From contig NC_041021.1 of assembly GCF_004193775.1 (NCBI RefSeq), forward strand, positions 878,001 through 942,000: a stretch of 64,000 nt of DNA. The letters run 5' to 3'. The notes beneath the pieces were generated by a model that was not told the DNA's origin, made no database searches, and saw nothing but the letters and a program-made list of their open reading frames with translations. Shown one piece after another: positions 19,725 to 34,244 of the stretch (position 1 is the stretch's first letter; the number at the start of each line of letters is the position of its first letter). Both the position numbers and the translations under genes were made by a program. Origin of the DNA: Glycine soja (taxonomy: Eukaryota; Streptophyta; Magnoliopsida; Fabales; Fabaceae).

Positions 19725-20516
19725 CTAAGACCCATGCATGGCAGGGTTGAAGGCCAAGCAGCCCAAGAAGCCCTGCTTATAAGGCAACAACGTTTTCTTC
19801 TTCAACTCCACTGAAGCAGCCCGGTTCACGGTGTAATGCAACTCGTGAGCCGAAACCGGCCCTCTCCGTCTCGAAACCGAACCGGAACTGACGTTCCGGA
19901 CATCCTCGTGCGCGGTCGTTTTGGACAGAACCGCGTACTTCCGAAAAGGATCCTTGTCCGAAGCTCTTCCCTCAGAGGCGCTTCGGAACAGAAGAAAATC
20001 CTTCAGCCTCCACTTTCGGTACCCTTTCCCGAACGAAATCGACGACAAAAATGAGGAGTTAGAAATACTCTCCGAGGTTTTGCTGCTGTTACTTTTGTCT
20101 CCCAAAGAGAAGGTCGTAGAGGAAACGGAAAATGATGAAGCTCTTTCCTTGCCTAACTTACGTTGTTGTGATGGTGGTGATTCTTGGATAACCCTTTTCT
20201 CTCTTCTTCTACTAGACGAAGGGGAAAGAGGTTTGAGAGGTCTAATCTTTCCGCCCAGGAATAGTTCCTCGGCGGAAAGGGAAGGCCTCTGGAGATGACC
20301 ACTGAAGTCGAATTCGAACTCGTCTTGGGTGGTGTTGGGAGTGGAAGCAGAGGAGTGTCTGCGAGTGGGGCTGGTGGGGGCACTGAAGAAGAAGTTGCCA
20401 AAGCGTTGGGGGCTGGAAGGTGCAGTGATGTAAGGGGAGGAACAGTTGCTATCGAAGTTAAAGTCCATGGAAGAAGAAGGTGGTGGAGGAGGAGGCACTG
20501 CCACCACCACTTCCAT
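19725..20516 (-). CDS. DUF1645 family protein
   Basis: Intronless, 263 residues. The N-terminus has a poly-proline run (residues 8-13), then a low-complexity Ser-rich region with PSSP-type stretches and an EFEFDF acidic-aromatic block (residues 66-71). The C-terminal third carries the conserved family blocks: KWRLKDFLLFRSASEGR near residue 166, RRRGPVSAHELHY near residue 217, and LLPYKQGFLGCLAFNP near the end. The family is plant-specific; a rice member has been linked to stress response and grain size, but the biochemical role is unknown. The basic, Ser/Arg-rich composition fits a nuclear or signalling adaptor role (inference only). The open frames on the opposite strand are shadows. Confidence 0.9.
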   Translation of the reverse strand: MEVVVAVPPPPPPSSSMDFNFDSNCSSPYITAPSSPQRFGNFFFSAPTSPTRRHSSASTPNTTQDEFEFDFSGHLQRPSLSAEELFLGGKIRPLKPLSPSSSRRREKRVIQESPPSQQRKLGKERASSFSVSSTTFSLGDKSNSSKTSESISNSSFLSSISFGKGYRKWRLKDFLLFRSASEGRASDKDPFRKYAVLSKTTAHEDVRNVSSGSVSRRRGPVSAHELHYTVNRAASVELKKKTLLPYKQGFLGCLAFNPAMHGS

Positions 20517-20575
20517 GTCTTCTTCTGTTAGTGTTACTTAATTACCAATTGTGATTGTGAGAAATGGGTGGCGGC

Positions 20576-20587
20576 TATAAATATATA
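20576..20587 (-). promoter_or_regulatory. TATA box of the DUF1645 gene
   Basis: On the minus strand this reads TATATATTTATA, about 60 bases before the ATG at 20516, leaving a short leader of about 30 bases. Confidence 0.5.
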
Positions 20588-23500
20588 GATCAAGTTAAGA
20601 GACAGAGAGAGGACAGGGGAAGGAATGAGAGAGGAAAGGGGTGGAGATTTCACTATTGGGAATGATTTTGGTCATTAGAATTTTCTTACATTTGATTGGA
20701 ATTTTCACCTATGTTTTGTCTAATTAGTATCTTCTCCAATTGTTTTGTTGCTTTCCATTGGTCTGAATAAAATGTAATAAATGGTAAATTTATTTTTAGG
20801 TTAGTTTCCTTCAAAAAAATATTGTTAGGTTATAGTTAATATAATTGAGATTTGTCAATCCTTGACTTGATCAACGACACTGCGAGAGGTTGGTTAGTGA
20901 CAATTTGAAATTGGTCGATTTGCTTTGTAAATTGGTAAATGTGTTTTTAACTAGAGAAAGGGTGTTTCTTTTTATCGTCATTATTTTGTGAATATGATTT
21001 TTTTATTCACTAAAGTATATAGTAAATTTATGTAAGTCTTGAATTATGTATTATTAAATTATTAAGAAAATTACTGTCATCGTAATTGTTTGCTAAAAAA
21101 ACTTGTTGATGTATATTGATACGTTCTATACGATAATATGAAAAATATATGACTGATCAAATATAAATTCATTTTTATTTGGAAATAAATAAAAGAAGAA
21201 GAGAATTCAAAACCATTTTCTTTTCTTATTCCGGCTAAAGTAAATTTTGATGTGGCGTGAACAAATATGGCCATTACTTCAGCATTTGGCTGGATTTAAA
21301 TTGTTTGGCCAAGAAAAATAGTATTCCAGAAGGAAACTGATGGAGCAATAATTATTTTATTCAAAGGGTATAATCAATTTGGCCTGCGTAAATGATATAA
21401 TATGCATGACTTTGCTTCGTTTAATTTAGGAAAGAGAGTGACAGTGGATCTAGAAGAGGAGAAAATTTGAAGAGAAAGAAACGGAAAGAGTAAACACTTC
21501 TTATTTTTCCTTGTTTGATTAAGAAAAAGGAAATAATTTTTTTTTAGAGGAGGAAATAAAATTAAAAGTTGGTAAAAATAGTTTTGTATCTTTTATTAAA
21601 AATCAAACTTCTATTATAGTTTTTTTAAGAGTATTAAAAATAAACTATAAAGCTAATAAAAATTAACGGCAAAAGAATCAGTAATTAAAATGTTTGAATT
21701 TTTCGAAAATCCATCCAAATCTGTTCATCGAAGTAAACATACAATCCAATCAAATTAAGCATAGTTTCTATACAGAAGGAAAAAAATTAAGCATAGTTTC
21801 TGATAATGTACGTACGTGGTCGTTCAAATTTAAAGAAAATTACCGTTGAAATTAAAGAGAAATAGCATCTTCTCTTCCCAAAAAAAGAGAAAACGTAAAG
21901 ATGCAAGTGACAGGCAAAGTGCTTCAGAATGGTTTTACGGTATAATAAGGTCATTCAATTCAAGTTTTAATTAGAAAATTGCCGTTGAAAGTAAAGAGCA
22001 CCGTGCTGAAGAAGCTAGGAAGAAAATGAAGATGCAAGAAAAAGACAAAGGAAGTGCTTTTGCTTGTTTCTTTGATTTGATGATATTATAACGAGTTCCG
22101 GGGTTAGGTTATACTGTTTTTTGTATCCCAGTTTTGATCCTGCTTTTGTTGGTTAAATTTGACTAGGAATAGTGCTGTCTTTTCTTGGTAGGTCTTTAAT
22201 GGTCACATGCATGTTCAGATTAAACATAAGTTTGGTTAAGAAAAATATTGATCAACCTCCTTGAAAGCAATGAATATGAAATTGACTAAAAGACATATTC
22301 ATATATCTACACAGGGTAACTGGCCTGTTAATTATTTGAAAAGTACTTTACCTTCTGTATTATAGAATTTCTTATTGTACTTTTACCGTCTTAATTCTTC
22401 ATTCTATAACCTCATATTGTCACTTTAATATAGTTTTTATTTATTTATTGATGATTAATATAGTAAAAATACTGTTTATTTTCTTATTGTTTAGTTTGAA
22501 ATTATCATTTAAAAATATATTTATATTTTGTATAATTATTTCTTTTCTTACAAAATTATATTTAACCTTTTAGCCTTTTTTTCCAACGAATTGTTGAATA
22601 TTTTATTGATATTTTTAAAGGTTAACATTTTTATTTAATTAAATTTAGAAATTCCTTTTGGTAATTAATTTACTGTTAACTAAAAACAGATATTTTGTTA
22701 CCAAAAATTACAAATTTAATATTTTCTGTTTGACCCATACAAATAATAAAATATAATTTGAAGGACTAAACACATTATATCTCTAGTTTGAAGGAATAAA
22801 AATATACATAAGTCTTAATAAATTTTTTTATGATAATAGTAAAAGTGATGACAAGTCGAATTTTGTTTATAACTAAAAAATTTAAAGACTATGTTATAAA
22901 TATTCATTTCAAAATAATCAATGATCATGAATTATTTTATTAATTTTATAATAATTATTAATACTCTTATATACTTTAACTTTAGCAATTGTGTTATAGT
23001 TTACTGTTTCATTATAAATATGCTTTCATTTTGTTTCATCATTAGATTTTTTTTGCAATAATAATTTTGAATTAAATTTTAAAAATGCAATTTAACGCAT
23101 TCTACGTTGTTAACTATTTTTTTTATTAATTGTAAAAAAAATTATATTTAATTTTACTGTGCAAACGCACAAGTGATATACTATTATAATATAAAATAAC
23201 TAGATCAATCTTTGTTATTTGTTATTTGTTGAAGAGTGCGCATGAAGCATTCACACATTTATTCTAAATATTGTGCGTGGCAATGCTCATTTCATTTAAT
23301 AATTAAACTTCATTATGACGGAATTTTGTATAAGTATTTTCATCCTAATTATGGTCTTTTGGAAGCCATTGATTTACTTGAAATAGTACTATTTGAATTT
23401 GAAGTTGTATCATTAATCGCAGTCAAACCACCAGAAAACAAAACATAATTAAACGGCCCTTATATTCATCATCTTGTGGATAGCTAGCTGGCTACACAAT

Positions 23501-24744
23501 ACACATTCTCTCCAAACAGATTTATAACAACTTGACCATTTGCACTTCCATGATAATTCACCAACCCGCAGGATTCTAGGTTGTTGGAAAATCTCGAAGA
23601 TGATGTCTGTTTATATCTGTTCTATCTATAGACATAAAAGTACTTTCATTGTTTAACCTTGTCTCCCATGATTACAGGCTAGGATTCGGTTCAACCAATA
23701 ACGTACTTTAGTGTACTGTACAAACTCTAATTATTAATCATGTCCACCTTATATAAAATTGATTTGGCACTACTTGAAAATTCGGTGAATGCTTTTTTCT
23801 TTTTCGTTTTTTAGCATTCTTACTTCCCCTTTGATTTTCTCTCTCTAATGATTTATTTTTAAAAATTTACTTAAATGTTCCTATCGATCTCTATTTCTTC
23901 CCCTTTGATCTTCATCCCAAAAGAAGCTTCCATGATATCAATGGGAAAAATAAAACTCACAGACTAACGCATAGCACAGCTGAAAGAGAACAAGAGAGAA
24001 AAAATTTGCTCCACACACGCGCACAGAATAGAGAAAGGGGCATGCATCATAACATTTAAGAGTTTTGTTTGGGTGAAATAGACATGAACAAGATGGTACA
24101 GGTCACAACAGGTTTAACCTGAACCTTAGGAGTTTCTAAGACCTGGTGTGGATGTTTCATTGACTCATAATGATCATATGAGTTAAAACTTAATTGCAAA
24201 GTTAGGTAACTCTAACTAGTCATTAGGTGGATATCAGCATCGATGTGGATGATGCTTCTTATGGATATACATATGCTCCTAGACTATTTTATGATAGTCT
24301 AGTTGATACCACATGATATACAAAGTAGAGTCAAGAGGTTGTATCAAATTTTTTTTTGGATAGATTATTACTGTTGTATGGATTGCACTTTCAACTATTG
24401 CATGGATATTGTACTACTATTAATTTTTTAAGTGTTTTTTATTATTTTTTTAAGAGTTTTATTTTTAGAGGTTTTTATGTATATGAACTATAATTACTTT
24501 TGTTTATTTGAAAAACAAATCTATTTTTTTAAATTGTGAAAATATGTTTATTTAGCTTGATCTTTCCTTTTAAAAAGAAAAGACGCATCAAGAAAAAGTT
24601 AGTCAAGTATTACCTAAAATGGTATACTAATCAGCCTGATTACCAAAGATGAAATTAAATTAAAAGGCCTAAAAAGAAAAACGAAAGAGAATTTAAATAA
24701 CTATTTCTCGTTTACTTTGTGGTTCTACACTTCTACTTCATTGG
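20588..24744. other. Large AT-rich intergenic region
   Basis: No gene is supported over 4 kb. A diverged direct duplication lies at about 21810-21940 and 21945-22080 (shared GTCNTTCAA, AGAAAATTNCCGTTGAAA, AAAGAGCA, AGATGCAAG). A short direct repeat AATTAAGCATAGTTTCT occurs at about 21757 and 21787. An open frame at 23236-23448 is discussed under rejected items. Confidence 0.5.
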
Positions 24745-25085
24745 AGTCGTTACACCACTTACCTCACAATTTTGGAGTACTCAAGAGACATTAATGACTT
24801 CAATGTCCTTACAAAAATCAAAGTACATAGAGATTTTACCACCTTGCAATTCAGCTTTTTTCACAACATCAAGACTATCTCCTTCCTTTTTCCCACCTGT
24901 ATTAATTATCCATGACACCACTCAATGAACCCTCATGGAAAATTTGCCATACACTTCCTAAACTTCGTCCATAACACAATCCATAGCCTGAAGAACAAGC
25001 ACCACGTTCATGTTAGGCTTCCTAGGCTTGATTTGTAAACGCAAATCAATCAAACCAAGCCTTTGCAACTCTTCCATAATTTCTT
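24745..25085 (-). pseudogene. Truncated, disrupted copy of the ANTH-domain gene
   Basis: This segment matches the middle of the ANTH gene (about 28110-28490) in the same orientation, with recurring identical blocks such as CTACTTTGATTTTTGTA and ATGAACGTGGTGCTTGTTCT read on the minus strand. It covers roughly the region from the IKPRNPNMNVVLVLE block to the YFDFCRDIGVINVSE block. Substitutions, small deletions and stops interrupt the frame; both ends of the gene are missing. It sits 2.7 kb from the intact copy, so it is a relic of a local duplication. Confidence 0.85.
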
Positions 25086-25349
25086 TTTGTAGATTTAATA
25101 TATTCAATATAAACTTTTGATTTAACGGTTTGCATAGATATAATTTGATGTATAAAAGTTATTGAACGAAACAATTCTATTAAAAGTTACTATTAAAATA
25201 ACTTAATTTCACTAAAATGTAATAGCACATTTTAAGTTTTCAAGCAAAGGATATATCAAACACCGGTGACAGTGACAAAGACAAACACCAGAAGGAATAT
25301 AAACTGCAAGAGCATAACCTAAATTCACTCAGGAAAGAAAAATTAGCTA

Positions 25350-25763
25350 CTCCATGGAAAACAAGACAACCAAAATGAGTACACAAAAAACAAATTTTCC
25401 AACAGACATCAGCCAAACGTTGTCCACACCTAAGACAGATATTATTTCCGCAAACAGAACCCCAACAAACCCCGTTCTGAGTCCCATTTGAAAATCTTTC
25501 TTTGCCGGAGCGGGACGTGGGCCTTGCCGATTTCCTCTTCCGCTCCGGCAATGGCTCGTTCACATTCAGCAAAGAACAACTTCCAAAGTGAACTTCACAG
25601 GAAAATTCCATGTGGGCTTGGAGCCACCATTTCTGTCCACGAAAGTCCTGATCTTTTGTTTGCCAGAGAGTGAGACGATGGCGTATACAGCCATCTTCTT
25701 GGAGTTGGCATCTCTGAGTTCCTTTGCGGATGTCATGTTCAGTTCTAGCGTTCTGTAATCCAT
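25350..25763 (-). pseudogene. Broken C2-domain protein gene, SRC2-like
   Basis: The start MDYRTLELNMTSAKELRDAN and the following VYAIVSLSG and PTWNFPVKFTLE match the N-terminal half of plant C2-domain proteins of the SRC2 type, which bind membranes and respond to cold. After codon 65 the frame closes. In another frame comes CERAIAGAEEEIGKAHVPL, the next part of the C2 domain, so residues are missing and the frame is shifted. A third frame later shows GLRTGFVGVLFAEI, like the Gly/Leu-rich C-terminal part of SRC2 proteins. SRC2-type genes are normally intronless, so I read this as a pseudogene. Confidence 0.7.
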
Positions 25764-27137
25764 GATCAGTGTTATATGCTAACCTAATGCTAGCTAGCTA
25801 ACAGTGCAAAAGAAGTGATATGGTGTATATTTAGGCTGTGTTTTGGTATCTAAGCCTAGAGGTTATTAATACTATCATCTAAATTTGGGCTTCAGCCCTA
25901 TTTGAAATATAAGTTTTCGTTGCATAATAGGTAATATTTCATGATGAGAAAAGAGGATTTATATTAGAAAGGTTTTCTTTTTTGACTTTTTGGTGAAGGA
26001 TTCTTTTTATTGTATATTGAGTTTATTTTATATGTTAAACATGTATTCTTTCATTTAGGGATCGTCTAATTGATCTTAAGTAAAAACAATCTTAAGGTCA
26101 ATTAGACAAATATCCACCTCAAGGGTGTTTATCTCTTCTTTGGAGTGATCTTGTAAGGATCTTTTGGCATGACTGCTTGTTGGTTTAGGGGTTTTATCCC
26201 CTCCCCTCATAAAAAAATCTAATAAAATTTAGATAATCATCTTATTTTAAATTCAATCATTAATGTTATCACTGTCATGTTTAATTAATGCTTTATTTTT
26301 AATTTCTCTTTCATATCATTTATTTATGTGTACGATTAAAATTTTATAATTTTTAATTAAAAGTTAATAATTAAAATTATAGTAAAATACATAAATATAT
26401 GTGTAATATAATTATAAAATATTAAAATCTTAATAATTATTTTTTAATCATTATATTCTTTAGTTACCTTAGGAAATATATATATGATTGTAATTTTAAT
26501 TTCTATATTTTTTTATCTATAACTTTTAATTAAAATTTACACTCTTTATCTAAAAAATTTAATTAAGAATTACAATAAAAATGTTGGGAAAGTATTTAAA
26601 GTATTACACTTAGAATTTATAAAATTAAAGATGATGTATTTAATGTGGTAGTCATAACGGTAATTGTAGATAAAAAGTCCAAGATTATATTTTCATTTTG
26701 TTAATATTTTTTATGAAAAATTTAAATTAATTGTAGATAACATTCCTATTTTTTAACTAATCAAATTATTGGTGATATAAATTGTAATTTTTTAAATTAA
26801 AATCAAATTAATTAAGATTCAATTTACCCCTTTTTAAAGTTCTATTTTTCCTTTTTTAATAGTAATAATAACAATTAAAATGAATTAATAATTAATGAAG
26901 ATAGAAGTTATCAGTTGTAAAAATAATTGAATTAATTATTATAATTTTCCTTTATTAATATTAATCAAATTAATTATGATGTTTATTTGTAAAATTAGCC
27001 GAAACGTATATATAAACTTGAAAAACATTAAGTGTACATATATAAATTTAAATTAGCAAAAAACACATAAACTTGAAAAACATTAATTGTACATAATATA
27101 AAAATTTAAACAACTTTCATAATGAATACATACATAC

Positions 27138-27182
<45 letters not shown>

Positions 27183-27824
27183 GTAAAAGAATAATATATA
27201 CATATACCACACAATTTTAATACAATTTAAATTAAAATATATCTTCAGTTTTTAAATAAATTTAAAGTTTTAAAAAATATTAATCATATTCAAATTGAAA
27301 CAACATTTCATAAAAAAAATTCCACGCAACAATCAGTGACATGGCCATCGTTAGCCGTGTTAGTGATTTTGTTAACGTCGTTAGTGATTATTAGAAATTA
27401 AAAACATTTTTTTAGATTCACATAAATTAATTGATTTTTAAAAATGCATGGACTAATTTTTTATTTATTTAAGGGACATAATGTTTAACCCATATTTTAG
27501 GAACTTAAAATATAATTAAGCCTTTTTTTGTAATATTATTCGTTTTAATCCTTTTTTACACATTAGTGACTATATTTATAAAGTTAATTACATTCTAACG
27601 AAAATATTTCAAATTTAGAAAATAAATGTCCGGTTTACATATAATAATTTCGAAATTGAAGTTATATTTGTGCTTGATATTTTTGCTAGCTAACATGAGA
27701 AAGGCAAAGAAACTTTATCCTTTTTTTTCTTTTTCTTTTTCTTTTTCTTTTTCAAAAATTACATGAATATTACAATAAGCCTCATGAAAAACTGAAAATT
27801 AAGCCTTATACTTATCTCAACATG
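25764..27824. other. Very AT-rich intergenic region
   Basis: No gene supported. A (TACA)n/(TA)n microsatellite lies at 27126-27179 and a (CTTTTT)n run at 27729-27752, shortly downstream of the minus-strand ANTH gene. Confidence 0.6.
27126..27179. repeat. (TACA)n-(TA)n compound microsatellite
   Basis: A few TACA units pass into about 18 TA dinucleotides. Confidence 0.95.
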
Positions 27825-28979
27825 CTACAAAACAATTAAATCTGGAAGAACATGATTATTGCAAACGGGGATATAAGGTACGATGCTCAAAGAATCAACA
27901 AAAGGGTTAGCACTTGTGGCTATAGGCAGGCTTGTATCCATAACATCATCAAACACCTCCCAATGGTCAGTGATCACCGTCTTGAAATCTAATTGCTTCT
28001 GCTCCAAAATGGTGGTAATGGCTCTACAATTATTGCCCTCATACACCACAATAGCATTATTATTATCACCCTCCAAATTTTCCTTCTTGGAGACACCACC
28101 ATCTCTTACAATTTTGAGTAGTTCATGAATGTCTTTCTCATCAATCCTCACAATTTCGGGACACTCGGAGACATTAATGACCCCAATGTCCCTACAAAAA
28201 TCAAAGTACATAGAGATCTTACCACCTTGCAATTCAGCTTTTCTCACAACATCAAGACCAACTCTTGCTTCCTCTTTCCCACCTATATCAATTATCATCG
28301 ACACCACTCGATGAACCCTCACGGAAAACTTATCATACACTTCCAAAACCTCGTCCATAATACAATCCATGGCCTCAAGAACAAGCACCACGTTCATGTT
28401 AGGGTTCCTAGGTTTGATTTGTAGAAGCAAATCAATCAAACCAAGCAACTTCTCCAAGCCTTGCAACTCTTCCATCACGGTCTCTTCCTTCTCCTTGCTC
28501 CCACGCTTGGTCCCTTTCATTGCCTCCAACCGCACAAATGCGGATTTTTGGTCCAAATACGCAAAATAAGAACGAACAAATGCATTGAAAACCCACGCCT
28601 TATTAGGGTTTACGTGTCCGTCGCTGAAATGTGACAAATCAAATGGTAACCTTCCCATTTTTTGCACCGCGGGTAGGTCAAAACAAAACAACGCATGAGT
28701 GAGCATTAGCCCTTTGAGTGCCACCACCCATGAACGAGTCTTCTCCATTCTCATGGAGACAATGTAGAGAAGAGGTTTAAGGTACAAAGGTGAGATACGT
28801 AGCCATTTGAAAACCCTTTGAACGTTCTTGTAATCCATGCATTGTTCATCGTGGCTTGTGGCCTTGATGATCACGGTTTCGAGATCAGGATTCCTACATG
28901 GACCACTCGGTGAGAGCTTCGCAATCCAAATGCTATACGTATCTTTCAATGCACCCGAGGCCTTAATCCATAGCCTCAT
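27825..28979 (-). CDS. ANTH-domain putative clathrin assembly protein (AP180/PICALM type)
   Basis: Intronless, 384 residues. The N-terminus (MRLWIKASGALKDTYSIW) and the block VIIKATSHDEQ near residue 37 are the phosphoinositide-binding start of the ANTH domain. LKPLLYIVS, RTRSWVVALKGLMLTH and WVFNAFVRSYFAYLD follow as the usual helices to about residue 145. The remainder is less conserved but holds an NPF tripeptide near residue 362, a motif bound by EH-domain endocytic proteins. Such proteins bind PI(4,5)P2 membranes and recruit clathrin during vesicle formation. Length and single-exon structure fit the short plant subgroup that includes At1g25240 (from memory). Confidence 0.9.
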   Translation of the reverse strand: MRLWIKASGALKDTYSIWIAKLSPSGPCRNPDLETVIIKATSHDEQCMDYKNVQRVFKWLRISPLYLKPLLYIVSMRMEKTRSWVVALKGLMLTHALFCFDLPAVQKMGRLPFDLSHFSDGHVNPNKAWVFNAFVRSYFAYLDQKSAFVRLEAMKGTKRGSKEKEETVMEELQGLEKLLGLIDLLLQIKPRNPNMNVVLVLEAMDCIMDEVLEVYDKFSVRVHRVVSMIIDIGGKEEARVGLDVVRKAELQGGKISMYFDFCRDIGVINVSECPEIVRIDEKDIHELLKIVRDGGVSKKENLEGDNNNAIVVYEGNNCRAITTILEQKQLDFKTVITDHWEVFDDVMDTSLPIATSANPFVDSLSIVPYIPVCNNHVLPDLIVL

Positions 28980-29950
28980 TGTTTTGTTGTTGTGATCGAT
29001 GGTGCAATGGTTGCAAGAACAAGAAGGTTGTGTGAGGAAATTATGTTTTCCTTGTTTTTTAACCTTCTTTGGAATGTGTGAAGATTAGTGATAGTTTTTG
29101 GAACTATGTTGGATCTTGATGACACAACCGATTTGTCCAACCGTCATGTGCTGTACTCCTTGTTTATATTGTTTGTCTCGCCATGTATTTTGGGGATTGA
29201 TCTGGTGGAATTCGTCAAGGGTTGTTATGCCGCGAGCTACAATGATGGATCATCCTTAAAACGCACTTTAATTTCGAAGCTTCTTTAAACGATGTATGCA
29301 ACATTGTTAACAGTTAATTAATGTTGTTGCTATCGTCATGGTGTCAAAAATAGAATGATGAATCATGCATGTTGAACTTGTGACAAACTGTTACATTCTA
29401 GAACTAGGAACGTTGGGGTTTTCACTTGACACGTTTTACCCCTTAAAAGGATTGAAGTGTTGGTTTCAGACAAAATAATAGTTTTAGTTATGATATAAAT
29501 ATTTGTAATGTGTCATACAGCATATGAGCGCATTATTTTCCTAACTTATGATCTTCCAGAAATTATATACTTTTATTTAATTAAAAATTTTATTGTTAAA
29601 TTTTGATATAAAAATAACTAAACTTTTTTTTTCATTTTTATTAAATATTTAAAATTAAAAATAAAGTAATATTTTTATAATCAAAAGAGTATAATTTATA
29701 TATACTATTTTAGTGTAAAACTTTATTTCACAAAAATACAATAGGAATTCATCCTATATTGTTGCATCACGGTCTATTTGCTTCAAATCTTAGTCTCCTA
29801 GGATTATTATGCTTTCAGTTTTAATTTCAAATATGGAAATAAATTAGATACATATAAGAAACCCGATGAATAAGTAATGCAATATATTTGTGATGCAAGC
29901 AAAGAAGGTAAATATTCTCATTTCAGTGAGAGGGTTCTGAAGTGTCCATG
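28980..29950. other. Intergenic, upstream of the ANTH gene
   Basis: This is probable promoter sequence for the minus-strand ANTH gene. A 66-codon frame at 29088-29288 has no recognisable content. Confidence 0.4.
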
Positions 29951-30001
29951 GTTTACCATCAAAATGCCTTTACCAATTTCATGTTTAAAATTTTCACATA
30001 C

Positions 30002-32119
<2,118 letters not shown>

Positions 32120-32757
32120 ATATATAATTAGATTGTTTTTTTATTCTTGAAACCATCAATCACTGTTAAATGTTTCTACAATTGACAGGGTGTAAATGAC
32201 CAACGGTGGCACCTTAGTTGTGTAATTAAGTTAATCATGCAGTGGAGAAGACTTTCATAACCTACTTCGACAATTTCTATACCTCAAAAAGAATTCTGTC
32301 TCAAACTATCAGTTGGAGATATCTTTGATTAAAAAAAAATAATCATCCAGTATATTTGTAGACCAAATTTATTTCAGCCCAAACGCTTTGTATAGAAGAA
32401 GCAGGTTTCAGTACTTTATTATTAGAAAAAAAAGGATAAATGATCAAATTAGTCCCCAAAAGTGTATATAATTTTTAGTTGTTAGTCCCCGAAATAAAAT
32501 AAATTCAAAACGTTCTTAAAAGTAGCTTCCATCATTCACATTTGTTCTGTGGATGATAGTTAAGTAACTTTGCTGAAGTAGACGGACCAATGTCAACTGT
32601 AATGCTTAGTTATAAGAACGAAATTGTATTTTAATGATAACATACAATGACTAAAATTGCAGTTTAAGGGTAACGTGTAGAGACCTATCTGAAACTAATA
32701 AATTAGCAAAGCATATTAAGAAGTTATCAAAGGCCTTTGTAGGAAAGGTGAACTACA
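32120..32757. other. Intergenic, repeat-like
   Basis: Text such as AAATTAGTCCCC...GTTAGTCCCC (32450-32500) resembles the 'tagtccc' wording of degenerate plant foldback elements. No gene. Confidence 0.35.
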
Positions 32758-33104
32758 TTGAAGACGTGTTCTCTATCCAAGAAAAATTCCACAAGGAGGG
32801 ATATTTTTCTATTAAGACATCTGGTTTTGTTGCAGGCTGAGGCTGAGGATGATCAGGAGATTTTGTTATCCATTGTATCAAATAGCATGGATAGAGCGTT
32901 ACGGAGTATTAGTCCATGCGTGGAAAGAAGCTCTATTGGAGACTAGTTCTCACTTCTGGAGCGTTCATCATCAATTCTGATAATGATACCAAGGAAAGGA
33001 GAATGTTAGATGTTGCCAAAATTTTAATTAAAACATCTCTTCAAGATTCTACTAAGAAAAATTTCAGAGTCCAGATTAGTGGAAGAGTATTTAGTAGAGT
33101 TTAA
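32758..33104 (+). pseudogene. LINE ORF1 remnant (DUF4283-like region)
   Basis: Two overlapping frames together keep the order of a plant L1 ORF1 N-terminal domain: AEAEDDQEILLS, then VHAWKEA (as in the family's G-x-P-x-HAW), then RMLDVAKILIKTS and FRVQISG. The frame must be changed between the blocks, and stops occur upstream, so this is a decayed fragment. No ORF2 sequence follows. Confidence 0.55.
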
Positions 33105-34244
33105 TAGCTATGAACTTATTTAGTGTGAAGATTTCTACACTATCAACCAATCGGAGACAATTGTCGGTATGACTTTTAAGATTATTATCGTAAAACTCAA
33201 CAAACTTATTTAGTGCATGATCTATTTTTTCTTTAGTATATCTGTCTAGTGGAAGAAGCATAGAGTGTTTGGATAGCTACCACAATTGATTCTAGCCCCC
33301 AAAATAATAGTGGAAAATCGAAAAGGTGAAAGCTACTATTAGTTACTTTGGCTTTCAACGTGAAATTTGAATTAATTCTGGAAAAATTGAATCTAATCCA
33401 AACCCATTATACTTCGTTCACAAGACTACAGTGTTTTTTACCTTCTGGGAAAGGCCTGCAGTGCAAGTGCAACAAGGTCTGAGACCCTATTACTATTCTG
33501 ATTCTGTTTCAATTTCCTTCTTTTATTTCCTGTTTTCTTTCATCAAAAACAAAGTATCATTGTTAATTTCTTAGGGGCTAGTCCCCATTATCCATCACTA
33601 CTATAATATACCTCAGTTCTTAACATTGTTTAGCTACATTTCTCTTTTCTAAATGTTATTTTGTTGTGTCATTGTATATTCATGGGTTTTGAACTACGCT
33701 TAATATCCTGCAAGTCTGCATTCTGCAACGTTATAAATTGGGCCACAAAATTACTATTATGACGGTCACTAGAATCCTATATTCCCACAAGTTTAGTTTA
33801 TGTCAAAATTTATAAGAAATTACTGCTATGAAGTCCAACAGAAAACAGAACCCCTGCATTGATGGATGCTATGCTAGTATGCTACACTGAATATGAAATT
33901 CTTTGACTAAATGTTATGTACATGTTTGTTTCAGAAAGACTTTACACTCTACGCAGTTCCATCTTGTGCTGCTACTAATGGCCTTTTACTTTGATTATGG
34001 AAGTCATAATTAAAAAGACGTTTCTTGAGTACAATCTGATTTTGGAAGCATACAATAGAAAGGGTATAAAGCTAAAAATTGTACAAGCAAGAGCCTTTCA
34101 TCACCAAAACCTATACATGATATATATCTATGATAGATCTTTTTGTACACCTCAAAGTGCCTGAAGAAGCAAGCATCAAATTACTCACCGGTTTCGAATA
34201 TTTCAGCTTCAGATTTGGCCACTGTTTGCAAAATTGAAAGAACA
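33105..34244. other. Intergenic, 3' flank of the second PPR gene
   Basis: No coding region supported. The 3' UTR of the minus-strand PPR gene starts at 34244 and runs leftward. Confidence 0.5.

Noticed and set aside
23236..23448. A 70-codon frame with slight similarity to the N-terminus of MULE transposases (FHLIIKLHYDG)
   Set aside because: The similarity is short and lacks the usual HHGG and later motifs. No inverted ends or other transposase parts are nearby.
29088..29288. A 66-codon plus-strand frame upstream of the ANTH gene
   Set aside because: It sits in the likely promoter of the opposite-strand gene and has no recognisable content.
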